Below, in pieces: positions 1 through 8,135 of a stretch of 64,000 nucleotides of DNA. The notes below the pieces were generated by a model. That model did not search any database, had not been told where the DNA came from, and saw nothing but the letters and a program-made list of their open reading frames with translations. Numbering within the stretch: position 1 is the first letter of the stretch; each line of letters begins with the position of its first letter. Position numbers and translations under genes: made by a program. Source of the stretch: Occultella gossypii (GTDB lineage: Bacteria > Actinomycetota > Actinomycetes > Actinomycetales > Beutenbergiaceae); contig NZ_JAGSHT010000023.1 of assembly GCF_019947135.1 (NCBI RefSeq), positions 1 through 64,000 of the forward strand, given 5' to 3'.

Positions 1-353
1 GACGGCACCGAATCAAACCCCGCGTCCACCGCGAAGTCAGAATTCGACACCGCCTGCATCACACGCAGCGACCGATTCACACCCCACGCATCGTGAGACT
101 CCCCCGCCCCCACAGACAACGCCAGGTCCGCATCCCCAGTCCCCTGGCCGACCAACTCAACCGACCCATCCCCCACCGGATCAACCACCGACCAACCAGA
201 CCCCAACACCGCACCCGAGAAATCATCCGACAACAACACCGTCGCCGCGGTTGCTGGTGACGCCATGCCTGCAAGAGCCACTGCTACGGCCCCGGCAACC
301 GCCACCACTGCACGGAAGGGTCGGGTCGAACTAACTGCACTCTTCGCGTTCAT
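1..353 (-). CDS. Secreted protein, N-terminal part (runs off the window)
   Basis: Only the first 117 codons are present. The start is an ATG at 353, overlapping the stop of the upstream glycosyltransferase by 4 nt (ATGA). Residues 1-37 form a signal peptide: a basic start, an Ala/Val-rich core, then an Ala-Thr-Ala-Ala cleavage region. The mature part begins VLLSDDFSGAVLGSGWSVVD, which resembles the opening of LamG/DUF1349-type beta-sandwich domains of secreted carbohydrate-related proteins (inference). After the signal peptide codon use shifts to TTG, TCG, GAT and GTT, unlike neighbouring genes. The function is unknown; export is well supported. Confidence 0.75.
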   Translation of the reverse strand, partial: MNAKSAVSSTRPFRAVVAVAGAVAVALAGMASPATAATVLLSDDFSGAVLGSGWSVVDPVGDGSVELVGQGTGDADLALSVGAGESHDAWGVNRSLRVMQAVSNSDFAVDAGFDSVP

Positions 354-1276
354 GAGGAACTTCCGTCGACTTGGTGGATGAGTTCGGGTGGGGTCAGCAT
401 TCGGCCTTGGACTCGGGCTCGAAGCCGCCCTGCACTGATGCGAGCCCGCCGAGCCGAGTACGCAACTGCGAACGCCGCCCCGGAGGAGAGGTCATCCGGG
501 AGAGAGCCGGTCGTCCTGGAGAGCGCACGAGTTGTACGCCCGAGCAGTCGCAATCGGATGAACGTCGGGCTTCCCTTCGTCGCCGGATCGAACCATGTGG
601 CGATCTCCGCGGCAGAGGTTCGGCCCTGCCGTGACGAACTCTCATGGACGCGGCGTCGGAACAGGCGTCTGTCGACAAGGTCGAACGTTCCCATTGCCGC
701 CATCTCCGCGAGGAACGTGACGTCCGAGGAGATGTAGGGCCGAATCAGTCCCGTCCGGGTCATCGGCTCACGCCGCATGACGCCGAAAGCCGCGTTGCAA
801 AGGCTGAAGCGCCAAGCGAAGGAGGCCACCCTGCGCCACGGCGCTCGGGCCGTGATCTCGAGTCGCTCGTTGTACTCGCGGACCTCGTCGCCGACGCCGT
901 CGATGATCGTCGCCTGCGCGAACGCGAGCACTGCGTCCGGATTCGCGTCCAGTGCCGCGACGCACGAACTCACATTCTCCGGCTCGAGGAGGTCGTCGTA
1001 GCCGGCCCACTTGAACAGTTCGGCACGCGAGTCCGTCACGAGTCGGTTGTAGTTGTAGGCCGCGCCCATGTTCCGGTCGTTCCGGACGAGTCGTACCCGG
1101 GGATCCCGCTCAGCGAACGATTCGACGATGGCGACGGTGCTGTCGGTCGAGGCGTTGTCGGAGACCACCAGTTCGAAGTCGTCGTAGTCCTGTGCGAGCA
1201 GGCTCTCGAGGGTCTCCGCCAGGTAGGCCTCGCCGTTGTAGACGGGAAGCCCGATGGTCAGCCGGGGCGTGCTCAC
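350..1276 (-). CDS. Family 2 glycosyltransferase
   Basis: Cytoplasmic GT-A fold transferase expected to move a sugar from a nucleotide-sugar donor to a polysaccharide or glycan acceptor. The N-terminus LTIGLPVYNGEAYLAETLES and the following VVSDNASTDST stretch are classic GT2 nucleotide-binding motifs; WAGYDD near residue 90 stands where the DxD metal-binding motif usually lies. A longer open frame reaches 1579 but its first 100 residues are Arg-rich and unlike protein. The GTG at 1276 overlaps the methyltransferase stop (GTGA) and is the better start, giving 308 aa. It is coupled to the genes on both sides. Acceptor and donor cannot be read from sequence. Confidence 0.88.
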   Translation of the reverse strand: MSTPRLTIGLPVYNGEAYLAETLESLLAQDYDDFELVVSDNASTDSTVAIVESFAERDPRVRLVRNDRNMGAAYNYNRLVTDSRAELFKWAGYDDLLEPENVSSCVAALDANPDAVLAFAQATIIDGVGDEVREYNERLEITARAPWRRVASFAWRFSLCNAAFGVMRREPMTRTGLIRPYISSDVTFLAEMAAMGTFDLVDRRLFRRRVHESSSRQGRTSAAEIATWFDPATKGSPTFIRLRLLGRTTRALSRTTGSLPDDLSSGAAFAVAYSARRARISAGRLRARVQGRMLTPPELIHQVDGSSS

Positions 1277-2448
1277 AGTGCCTCCACGGTCGGCGCGAGG
1301 CCGAGGTCGGTCAGTTCGTTGACGATCTCGGTGCGATAGGCGCCGTTCATCACGATCACGAGCGCCGGCTCGGCGTCGGTGAGGTCCTTCGGCGCGAGGA
1401 CACGGTGGCCGGTGCCGGCCATGTACTGGTTCTGCTTGAACGGGTTGATGTCGACGACGCCGCCCACCAGGGCGGCGTCCGCACCGAGTGCGGCGAGGAA
1501 CGCGACACCCTTCGACCCGCCACCCCAGATGACCGTTCGGCCGCCTTCGGCGTGGACGGTCCGGATCCGGTCCCGCCAATGCTCGACCATCGTCCGGTGC
1601 CCGCGAGCGAATCGCGCGGCGGCCTCGGCGAGCGCCGCCGGGTCCTCCTCGATCGGGAGCGCCGCTGCTGCGCCGTCGACCGTCGGCCGGGCCTCGACGA
1701 GCAAGGTCTGGTCGGAGTACGCCCGCTTGATGCTGAGCACGTCGAACCCGGCAGCCCGGAACAGCCGGCCGACCGATCCCGCGGAGAAGTAGGAGCTGTG
1801 CTCGTAGTAGACGTCCCAGAACGCGACCTCGTCCAGGACCCGCTGCACGTCGGGCACCTCGAACAGCAGCACGGTGCGCTCGACGTCGGTGATCGCGGAC
1901 CGGATGGACTCCAGGAACTCCCGGACCGGGGCGATGTGTTCGAGCGTGTGACGGCAGATGATGGCGTCCGCGTCCAGCTCGGGCAGGTCCTGCGGGAAGA
2001 GTCCCTGGATCCAGGTGACGGGGACGTCGTCGGTGATCCGGGCGGGCTGCACACCCGGGTCCACGCCGATGCCGGCGCCGATCCCGGCGCGGGCCATCTC
2101 CACCAGGAACTCACCCTTGCCACAGCCGATCTCGACGACGGTCCGGCCCGTCAGCGCGTAGCGCTCGACCCAGTCCGTGGCCAGGTCATGGATGAATGCC
2201 TGGAAGGTCGGCGAGAAGCCCTGCGTCTCCTCATAGTCCTGCGAGTACGTCGTCAGTGTCGGGTCGTGGCGGCAGTTCCAGATGAGTCCGCACACAGGGC
2301 ACAACGCCAGCGCCAGGTCACCCTTCGGGAAGTCGACGGCGGCGGCCTGGTCCCCGAGGAGGAGGCAACTGTTGACCGGCACCGGTTCGCCCACATGGAA
2401 GGGTTCGGGTGCTGCGGTGCCGCATGCCGGGCAGGTGCCCGCGGTCAC
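1273..2448 (-). CDS. Class I SAM-dependent methyltransferase, sugar C-methyltransferase type
   Basis: 391 aa in the three-part layout of deoxysugar C-methyltransferases. An N-terminal zinc-ribbon-like part carries CPACG (about residue 7) and CPVCG (about residue 50). A central Rossmann methyltransferase domain has VVEIGCGKGEFL as SAM motif I. The C-terminal domain contains VIWGGGSKG, typical of this family. It probably methylates a nucleotide sugar or glycan made by the flanking glycosyltransferases (inference). The start is a GTG at 2448 overlapping the upstream stop; the end overlaps the next start, so the operon is tightly coupled. Confidence 0.85.
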   Translation of the reverse strand: MTAGTCPACGTAAPEPFHVGEPVPVNSCLLLGDQAAAVDFPKGDLALALCPVCGLIWNCRHDPTLTTYSQDYEETQGFSPTFQAFIHDLATDWVERYALTGRTVVEIGCGKGEFLVEMARAGIGAGIGVDPGVQPARITDDVPVTWIQGLFPQDLPELDADAIICRHTLEHIAPVREFLESIRSAITDVERTVLLFEVPDVQRVLDEVAFWDVYYEHSSYFSAGSVGRLFRAAGFDVLSIKRAYSDQTLLVEARPTVDGAAAALPIEEDPAALAEAAARFARGHRTMVEHWRDRIRTVHAEGGRTVIWGGGSKGVAFLAALGADAALVGGVVDINPFKQNQYMAGTGHRVLAPKDLTDAEPALVIVMNGAYRTEIVNELTDLGLAPTVEAL

Positions 2449-3752
2449 GGGGTGACTCGTTCCGCGAGGTCACTGCGCTGGGTCTCGCCACTGCGAGGTG
2501 CACTCGAGCGCCTTCTGCGACCGAGGAGACCGTCGAAGACGCCCACGTAGGCACGGGCCTGGAGCGACCAGGCCAACTCGTGCTCGATGCGGCTCCGGCC
2601 GACCCGTCCCATCGCCGTCCGTCGCTGCGGATCGTCGAGGAGATCGGCAATCGCCTGCGCGGACTGAGCGGGATCGTCACCGGAGACGTACACGGCCGCG
2701 TCACCGGCGCAGCGACGGGTCTCCCGCAGGTCCGTCGCGACGACCGGGATCTCGTGGGCCATGTACTCGAGGGTCTTGTTCATCGTCGAGCGGTGGTTGA
2801 ACTCGTTCTGTGGGTCCGGCGTCACACCGAGGTCGGCGGTGGACAGCCAACGACCCAGCTCGTCGTGGTCCACCTTGCCGGTGAACGTCACCCACGCATC
2901 CAGGCCTCGGGCGGTGGCATCCGCCTTGAGGTCATCGAGGCTGTCACCGAAGCCGAGCAGGGCGAACCTCGTGTCCTCCCGGCCGAGGTCGTGCACGTAG
3001 TGGTCGATAGTCGCCAGGAGTCCGTCGACACCATCCTGCGGCCCCATGATGCCGACGTAGCAGACCAGGTGCTCGCGTCCGTCACGCAACTCCGGATGCG
3101 CTTCCCTGCGGCGCATCCGGTCCGCGTCCGGGGTGCTCATCACGACGGCGGTCCGGCCTGCCGGCACGCCACCGCGTTCGAGGGCGACGTCCCGATAGGC
3201 GGGGTTCGGGGAGATCACGCGGTCCGCGATCCGGTAGGTCATGGCCTCCAGGAGCAGGAGCGCGCGGTGCAGCGCGCCCCGCTTGCCGAAGCGGGCCTCG
3301 TAGACCTCCGGGCAGAGATCGTGCTGATCGAACACGTATCGCCGGCCACGCAGCTTCCAGAGCGCCCCGAGGAGCCAGTAGGTGTCCGGCGGGTTGCAGG
3401 CTTGAAGCACGTCGAAGCCACGCTCACGGTTCACCGTGATCGACAGCCGTGCGGTCTGCAGCCAGCACAGCGCGAACTCGCGGAAGTAACTCACCAGCCC
3501 AGAACTCTCCGGTGGGGCCGTGTAGGAGTACACATGGACGCCGTCGGCCACATGCCGATCGGCCTCGCCGGCGGTCTCCTTCGGGCAGATGACGCTCACG
3601 TCGTAGCCGGCACGCACCAGGGCGGCGCACTCGGTCCGGACCCGGCGGTCGATCCGGAGCGGCAGGTTCTGGATCACGATCAGCACGCGTGGCTTCCGCC
3701 CGGAGGCCGCGCCGGCCGCGACCGACGTCCTTCCGTTCCGGCGATTCCACAT
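2445..3752 (-). CDS. Family 4 glycosyltransferase
   Basis: 435 aa GT-B fold enzyme. The N-terminal half includes RVLIVIQNLPLRIDRRVRTE, typical of GT4 acceptor domains. The C-terminal half has CYVGIMGPQDGVDGLL and NKTLEYMAHEIPVVATDL, the donor-binding region with an E in the usual EX7E area. First gene of the leftward glycan operon, reading from the divergent promoter region at 3753-4008. Residues after about 415 are a low-complexity basic tail. Likely builds the same cell-surface glycan as the next two genes; the product is not identifiable. Confidence 0.88.
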   Translation of the reverse strand: MWNRRNGRTSVAAGAASGRKPRVLIVIQNLPLRIDRRVRTECAALVRAGYDVSVICPKETAGEADRHVADGVHVYSYTAPPESSGLVSYFREFALCWLQTARLSITVNRERGFDVLQACNPPDTYWLLGALWKLRGRRYVFDQHDLCPEVYEARFGKRGALHRALLLLEAMTYRIADRVISPNPAYRDVALERGGVPAGRTAVVMSTPDADRMRRREAHPELRDGREHLVCYVGIMGPQDGVDGLLATIDHYVHDLGREDTRFALLGFGDSLDDLKADATARGLDAWVTFTGKVDHDELGRWLSTADLGVTPDPQNEFNHRSTMNKTLEYMAHEIPVVATDLRETRRCAGDAAVYVSGDDPAQSAQAIADLLDDPQRRTAMGRVGRSRIEHELAWSLQARAYVGVFDGLLGRRRRSSAPRSGETQRSDLAERVTP

Positions 3753-3937
3753 GTGTCCGCTCTCCTGTCATTGGGTGCAGGCGGCGGAGGAACTCACCAA
3801 CGCGAGTGCGCACGACCCGACGGGCCGCGACCTCACCTCGCTCGATCCCCCGAACGCAGTGCTTCTCATTGCAACGTACTGAGGACGCCCGGCCCCCGAT
3901 AGGTGATGGACGGGTGATCTTCCCCCACCTTCTGCCA

Positions 3938-3951
3938 TCACCCCGGGGTGA
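3938..3951. promoter_or_regulatory. Perfect 14-bp palindrome TCACCCCGGGGTGA
   Basis: Lies in the 256-bp divergent region between the GT4 gene and the rightward GT2 gene. A GGGTGATCTT box is at 3912-3921, 16 bp upstream. The same palindrome, with the same GGGTGATCTT box 15 bp upstream, occurs at 20296-20309. A regulator-binding site is inferred; the protein is unknown. Confidence 0.6.
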
Positions 3952-4008
3952 GAGGAGGAGGGGGCAGCATTCCCTGACAGGCAGTCCTATGGACGGGATA
4001 CTCAGCGC

Positions 4009-4836
4009 GTGGTCTCAATCATCATTCCAGCGCACAACGAGGAGCGGGCACTGCCTCGGCTGTTGGACGCGCTCCAAAGCACCGACGGATCCCCATCCGA
4101 GGTCGTGGTCGTGGCGAACGGCTGCTCGGACCGGACGGCGGACATCGCCCGTGGCCACGGGGTCACCGTGATCGAGACGCCCGTGCCGTCGAAGATCCGC
4201 GCCTTGGCACTCGGAGACCAGCACGCCTCGTCCTACCCGCGGATCTACGTCGACGGCGACGTGGTGCTCGGTGCCGATGATGCGAGGGCGCTCTGCGGCG
4301 CACTCACCGAAGAGATCCACGCTGCGGGCCCGACCAGGCACCTGCCGATGGACGGGGTGTCGGCGCCGGTCCGCTGGTATTACGACGTGTGGCAGAGGCT
4401 GGACGGCGTCCGGACCGAGTTGTACGGACGCGGTGTGATCGCCGTGAGTGAGCAGGGCCACGCTCGGATCCGGGACTGGCCGGACACGATGTCCGACGAC
4501 CTACACCTGGCCATGAGCTTCGCCCCCGAAGAGCGCACCGTGGTGCCCGGCGCGCGGGTCACGATCAGGCCGCCGAAGACCTACGGCGACCTGTTGCGCC
4601 GACGGATCCGTGCGATGACCGGCAACACCCGCATGTCGGCTGCGCCCGGCGCACCGCCCGTGCGTGGCGCCGGTGCGACGCCGGGAGCGCTCGCCCGGAT
4701 GGTCATGGCCGAACCCCGCCTGCTGCCCGGGGTGGTCGTCTTCGTTGCCACCGCGGCGATATCGAAGCTACTGGGACGCCGCGCGGCGCGGCGCGGCGAC
4801 ACCACCTGGCTACGGGATGAGAGCAGCCGGAGCTGA
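4009..4836 (+). CDS. Family 2 glycosyltransferase
   Basis: 275 aa GT-A transferase starting MVSIIIPAHNEERALPRLLD from a GTG codon. Motifs VVVANGCSDRTADIA and YVDGDVVLG (the DxD-type site) mark the donor domain. A C-terminal hydrophobic stretch (about residues 240-256) may anchor it to the membrane. It is divergent from the glycan operon and 158 bp before the lasso recognition-element gene, in the same direction. The CACCCC-type motif lies both before it and before the lasso cluster, so co-regulation is possible. A role in lasso maturation is not excluded but nothing shows it. Confidence 0.85.
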   Translation: MVSIIIPAHNEERALPRLLDALQSTDGSPSEVVVVANGCSDRTADIARGHGVTVIETPVPSKIRALALGDQHASSYPRIYVDGDVVLGADDARALCGALTEEIHAAGPTRHLPMDGVSAPVRWYYDVWQRLDGVRTELYGRGVIAVSEQGHARIRDWPDTMSDDLHLAMSFAPEERTVVPGARVTIRPPKTYGDLLRRRIRAMTGNTRMSAAPGAPPVRGAGATPGALARMVMAEPRLLPGVVVFVATAAISKLLGRRAARRGDTTWLRDESSRS

Positions 4837-4859
4837 CGGTCCGATTGCCTCACACCCCC

Positions 4860-4873
4860 TCACCCCCTGGTGA
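4860..4873. promoter_or_regulatory. Imperfect copy of the TCACCCC palindrome before the lasso cluster
   Basis: Reads TCACCCCCTGGTGA, 12 of 14 bases matching the perfect copies at 3938 and 20296. Further CACCC boxes lie at about 4850 and 4891-4909. Placed 122 bp before the first lasso gene. Confidence 0.5.
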
Positions 4874-4994
4874 ACGGAATTCCCACCGAAGGTCACCCCC
4901 CAGTCACCCGACGCTGCTTCACACGCTGCCCTAGATTCCGGAGTGTTCGAGCAGTACCTACCGGCTGTAGCCATCGGGCATGGGGAGATACGAC

Positions 4995-5258
4995 GTGAAA
5001 TTGCGTAGAGATGGCGTCACCTGGCGTGAGATCGACGGCGAGATGGTCATCCTCGACCTGAAGACGTCCAAGTACCTGACCACGAACCGCGCCGGCACCA
5101 CACTGGTCAGATTGCTCGCCGAGGACCGAACGACCGGTGATCTCACCGACGCGCTGGTGACCGAGTTCGGTATCAGCACCGACCAGGCCGCCGGTGACGT
5201 GGCCACGTTCGTGGACTCCCTCGAGCAACGGGGACTGCTGCAGGACGCTGCGCGTTGA
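4995..5258 (+). CDS. Lasso peptide recognition element, PqqD family (B1)
   Basis: About 87 aa with the winged-helix PqqD/RRE fold pattern: a beta-hairpin EIDGEMVILDLKTSKYLTTN, then helices ending in FVDSLEQRGLL. In lasso systems this small cytoplasmic protein binds the precursor leader and presents it to the leader peptidase. The GTG at 4995 is preferred because GGGGAG sits 7 bp upstream; an ATG at 4980 is in frame but lacks a ribosome-binding site. First gene of the cluster, 71 bp before the precursor. Confidence 0.9.
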   Translation: MKLRRDGVTWREIDGEMVILDLKTSKYLTTNRAGTTLVRLLAEDRTTGDLTDALVTEFGISTDQAAGDVATFVDSLEQRGLLQDAAR

Positions 5259-5329
5259 GGCGCGCCCAAGAATTCCGGCACATTCAGGCCGGGGCCACAC
5301 GACGACACGTCGAGGGAGGTGACATCACC

Positions 5330-5455
5330 ATGTACGAATCTCCGATGATCCAGGAGGTCGGCTCCGTCCGCGACCTCACGCTGGGCGAGGGCTGGGCCGG
5401 GAGCGACGACACGTTCCTGTACTTCATCCGGTACGGGACCGACCCGTCCTCCTGA
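5330..5455 (+). CDS. Lasso peptide precursor, 41 aa
   Basis: ATG at 5330 follows a strong GGGAGGTGA site. The leader has the actinobacterial lasso pattern: Tyr2-x2-Pro5, Ile7, Gly11 and Thr17, with Thr at the -2 position. That puts the cut after Leu18 and gives a 23-residue core starting at Gly19. Core features: Gly1, Asp8 or Asp9 as ring-closing acids (8- or 9-residue macrolactam), an aromatic tail (Phe11, Tyr13, Phe14, Tyr17) able to plug the ring, and a C-terminal Ser-Ser. The terminal Ser fits the downstream HPr-kinase-like gene, whose relatives phosphorylate the last Ser of lasso precursors. Ring size is inferred; mass data would decide it. Confidence 0.88.
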   Translation: MYESPMIQEVGSVRDLTLGEGWAGSDDTFLYFIRYGTDPSS

Positions 5456-5464
5456 CCGCGGTGA

Positions 5465-5504
5465 GAGCGGGCTCGTTGGCCGATGCTGGTCAGCGGGCCC
5501 GCTC
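5465..5504 (+). terminator. Hairpin between lasso precursor and cyclase
   Basis: Arms GAGCGGGC (5465-5472) and GCCCGCTC (5497-5504), followed by a short CGTTTC. It begins 9 bp after the precursor stop. Probably a partial terminator or 3' stabiliser that keeps precursor mRNA above enzyme mRNA (inference). Confidence 0.6.
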
Positions 5505-5557
5505 CGTTTCAGTGCTAGCGGCGTGAACCACCCAAATCGACTCGATTGGACCATGAC

Positions 5558-6724
5558 ATGACGGAAGCGCCCCCGGTGGACGGGTTCGTCCGATCCGACG
5601 CTTTCGAAGTGGCGACCTGCTGGAAGTACGGCCTGAGTGAGCCGACGCCCCTCCCGTCCCGGCTTCAGTCGCCGCGCGCCGCACTGGAAGCGGCAATCCT
5701 GCCCACGCTTGTCGACGGAGCCTGCTACGTCACGTTCTCCGGTGGCCGCGACTCATCGGCGATCCTCGCGGTCGCGACTCACCTGGCCAGGCGAGAAGGG
5801 CTGCCCGACCCCGTGCCGGTGACTCGCCGCTACCCGAACGTCCCGGACTCGGACGAGTCCGAGTGGCAGGACCTCGTCATCGATCACCTCGGCATCGACG
5901 ACTGGCTCAAGCTGGAGTTCACCGAGGATGAGACCGATCTTCTCGGCCCCGCGGCCCAGGCGAGCGTGCGGCGTCACGGCCTGCTCTGGCCTCCCGCCGT
6001 GCACAGTCATGGTCTGGTCTACAGCCACTTGACCGGCGGGACGATGCTGACCGGAGAGGGCGGCGACGAGGTACTCGGCGCGCGTCGAGTCACGCCGCTC
6101 ACCTTGCTGCGCCGGCGCCGCCGCCCGACCCGCACGCTCCTGCGCGGAGCGGCGCAGGCGCTCTCACCGACGTTGGTGCGCCAGCGTCAGATACGCCGCG
6201 AACTGGAATCGGCGCGGCTCCAACACTGGCTCCGCGCCGACGCCAAGGACCGGCACCTGCGGCGCATAGCCGCCGACGAAGCCACCGAGCCGCTGCGTTA
6301 TGACGCCGCTACATGGTGGATCACCAGGCGGCGCAGCTGGACGACCATGGCGACGAACCAGGCTCTGATCGCCGGGACCTACCAGGTGCGCACTTCGAAC
6401 CCGCTCCTCGACGTCGGCTTCGTCGCGGCATTGGCACATGCCGGAGACACCTGGGGATTCAACGGCCGGACCGCGACGATGAAGGCGCTCTTCTCGGACG
6501 TGCTGCCACCGGCGTTGCTGGCCCGCCGGACCAAGGCAAGTTTCAACAAGGCCTACGCCGGCAGGTACACCCGCGAGTTCGCAAGGGACTGGGACGGCTC
6601 CGGGGTCGACGACAGCCTCGTGGATCCGGAGATCCTGCGCGGCGTCTGGCTCTCCGACGCCCCGACCATGTCCACCGCGATGCTGCTCCATCAGGCCTGG
6701 CTAGCCGCCACGGTGACACGATGA
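5558..6724 (+). CDS. Lasso macrolactam synthetase, asparagine-synthase family (C)
   Basis: 388 aa. The PP-loop SGGRDSS (about residue 65) is the ATP-pyrophosphatase motif that adenylates the ring acid before attack by the Gly1 amine. GEGGDEVLGAR and the C-terminal KASFNKAYAG region are conserved in asparagine-synthase-type cyclases. The N-terminal glutaminase domain of true AsnB is absent, so the protein is shorter than the usual 550-600 aa. A TTG at 5546 is in frame, but ATG 5558 is the simpler start. The stop overlaps the peptidase gene by ATGA. Confidence 0.9.
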   Translation: MTEAPPVDGFVRSDAFEVATCWKYGLSEPTPLPSRLQSPRAALEAAILPTLVDGACYVTFSGGRDSSAILAVATHLARREGLPDPVPVTRRYPNVPDSDESEWQDLVIDHLGIDDWLKLEFTEDETDLLGPAAQASVRRHGLLWPPAVHSHGLVYSHLTGGTMLTGEGGDEVLGARRVTPLTLLRRRRRPTRTLLRGAAQALSPTLVRQRQIRRELESARLQHWLRADAKDRHLRRIAADEATEPLRYDAATWWITRRRSWTTMATNQALIAGTYQVRTSNPLLDVGFVAALAHAGDTWGFNGRTATMKALFSDVLPPALLARRTKASFNKAYAGRYTREFARDWDGSGVDDSLVDPEILRGVWLSDAPTMSTAMLLHQAWLAATVTR

Positions 6725-7173
6725 GCGTCCGCCGGCCCCCGTTCGGTGAGTGGCCATGGATCGTCGCGGCCCTTGCCCTCGCGATCGTGGCCGAACTTGG
6801 CCTGCGCACCGCGGGCCTGCCACGCCTTGCCCGCGCGTTCGGGACGCCCCTGCGCACCGATGACTCGACTCGCGCCGAGCCGGCTCACCCCACCGGCCCT
6901 CCGGTCCTGGATGATCGGGCCCGACGCCAGGTGCGTGCCACTCGCCGGGTGATGCGTCATTGGCCGTTCGGCGACACGTGTCTGCGCCAGGCACTCGTCA
7001 GCGGCGCCCTGCTCCGCCGGCTCCGACCGGAGTTGCTCGTGGGCGTGGCCAAGATCGACGGCCACGTGCGCGCGCACGCCTGGCTCGAGATCAATGGCGG
7101 CATCCTCGACCCGCTGGGCGCTGCATCGTCCTACACACCGTTGCTCTCACTCGATGCCATGGACACGAAATGA
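6721..7173 (+). CDS. Lasso leader peptidase, transglutaminase-like (B2)
   Basis: 150 aa with the B2 catalytic triad order: Cys in GDTCLRQAL (about residue 86), His in HAHAWLEI (about 119) and Asp in GGILDPLG (about 129). The N-terminus has a hydrophobic helix around residues 11-24. It removes the 18-residue leader after delivery by the recognition element. It overlaps the cyclase stop and the kinase start by 4 nt each, so the three enzymes are translationally coupled. Confidence 0.9.
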   Translation: MSVRRPPFGEWPWIVAALALAIVAELGLRTAGLPRLARAFGTPLRTDDSTRAEPAHPTGPPVLDDRARRQVRATRRVMRHWPFGDTCLRQALVSGALLRRLRPELLVGVAKIDGHVRAHAWLEINGGILDPLGAASSYTPLLSLDAMDTK

Positions 7174-8135
7174 ACATCACCAAGTTGTACGGCCTGAACC
7201 TCGACTCCGAACTGCCACTGCATCAGACGAGGCCGGCCGACGGTCCGACCGACGTGACGATCCGGCTCGGTGCAACCATGGAGGCCACCGAGTCCGTGCC
7301 TCCCGGCCGCGTGCTGCTCCATCTCGACGGCGACAAGCAGTATTACTCCGCCACCGACACCGGATCGGGGTACCTGCTCCGGTTCTACCGCACCTGTGAC
7401 TTCGAGCTCGACCAGGAACTCACCACGGTCACGGTCCGCCTCGTCCGTGGCGCCGACCCCGAACGGGCCGGCGTCCTCGCCGCGGGGACGATGCTTTCCT
7501 TCCTCCTCGCCATGCGCGGTCGCCCGGTGCTGCACGCGAGCGCGGTCCAGGTCGGCGACGCCGCGCTCGCATTCGTGGGCCGGTCCGGCATGGGCAAGTC
7601 GACGATGGCGACGCTGATGTGCGCCGACGGTGCCCGTCTCATCACCGATGACGTACTCCACCTCGACCTCGATGCGGCACCGCCGCGGTGTCACCTCGGG
7701 GCCACCGAACTCCGCCTCCGCAAGGCGGCCGGCGACCTTGCGGCCCGGTTCACCGTCCCGCCCGTGCACCGAGTCACGGGCGACGACCGGGACGCGCTCG
7801 CGACACGTCCAGCTGATACCGATGGCCTGCCGCTGCGCGCGATCGTGATCCCGGCGCCCGACCACTCGGACCAGGATCGGGAGCCGGAGTTCACCCGCCT
7901 GTCCCAGCGGGACGCGCTGCTGCACCTGCTGATGTTCCCTCGCATCGTGGGCTGGGAGGATCCAGCCGCCGTGGATCAGCAGTTCCAGCACCTCAGCGAT
8001 CTCGTCGAGACGGTTCCGGTCTACGTCGCCCGGCTGCCCTGGGGGCCGCCCTTCCCGCCGTCCATCGCCGCACAGGTACGCGCCGCGGTGGGGTTGGGTC
8101 AGTCGGTCGCCTCGGTCTCGACACCGGCCAGGTAG
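7170..8135 (+). CDS. HPr kinase/phosphorylase-like lasso tailoring kinase
   Basis: 321 aa. Walker A FVGRSGMGKST (about residue 134) and LITDDVLHLD, the HprK-type acidic motif, are clear. Unlike bacterial HprK there is no PTS context and no separate N-terminal HprK domain. Relatives in other lasso clusters (the paeninodin kinase) phosphorylate the C-terminal Ser of the precursor; the precursor here ends in Ser-Ser. The start overlaps the peptidase stop (ATGA). The 3' end overlaps the convergent nucleotidyltransferase gene by 37 bp. Confidence 0.85.
   Translation: MNITKLYGLNLDSELPLHQTRPADGPTDVTIRLGATMEATESVPPGRVLLHLDGDKQYYSATDTGSGYLLRFYRTCDFELDQELTTVTVRLVRGADPERAGVLAAGTMLSFLLAMRGRPVLHASAVQVGDAALAFVGRSGMGKSTMATLMCADGARLITDDVLHLDLDAAPPRCHLGATELRLRKAAGDLAARFTVPPVHRVTGDDRDALATRPADTDGLPLRAIVIPAPDHSDQDREPEFTRLSQRDALLHLLMFPRIVGWEDPAAVDQQFQHLSDLVETVPVYVARLPWGPPFPPSIAAQVRAAVGLGQSVASVSTPAR

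Noticed and set aside
350-1579. Extended glycosyltransferase start at 1579
   Set aside because: The added 101 residues are Arg-rich and antisense-like; GTG 1276 fits the coupled overlap.
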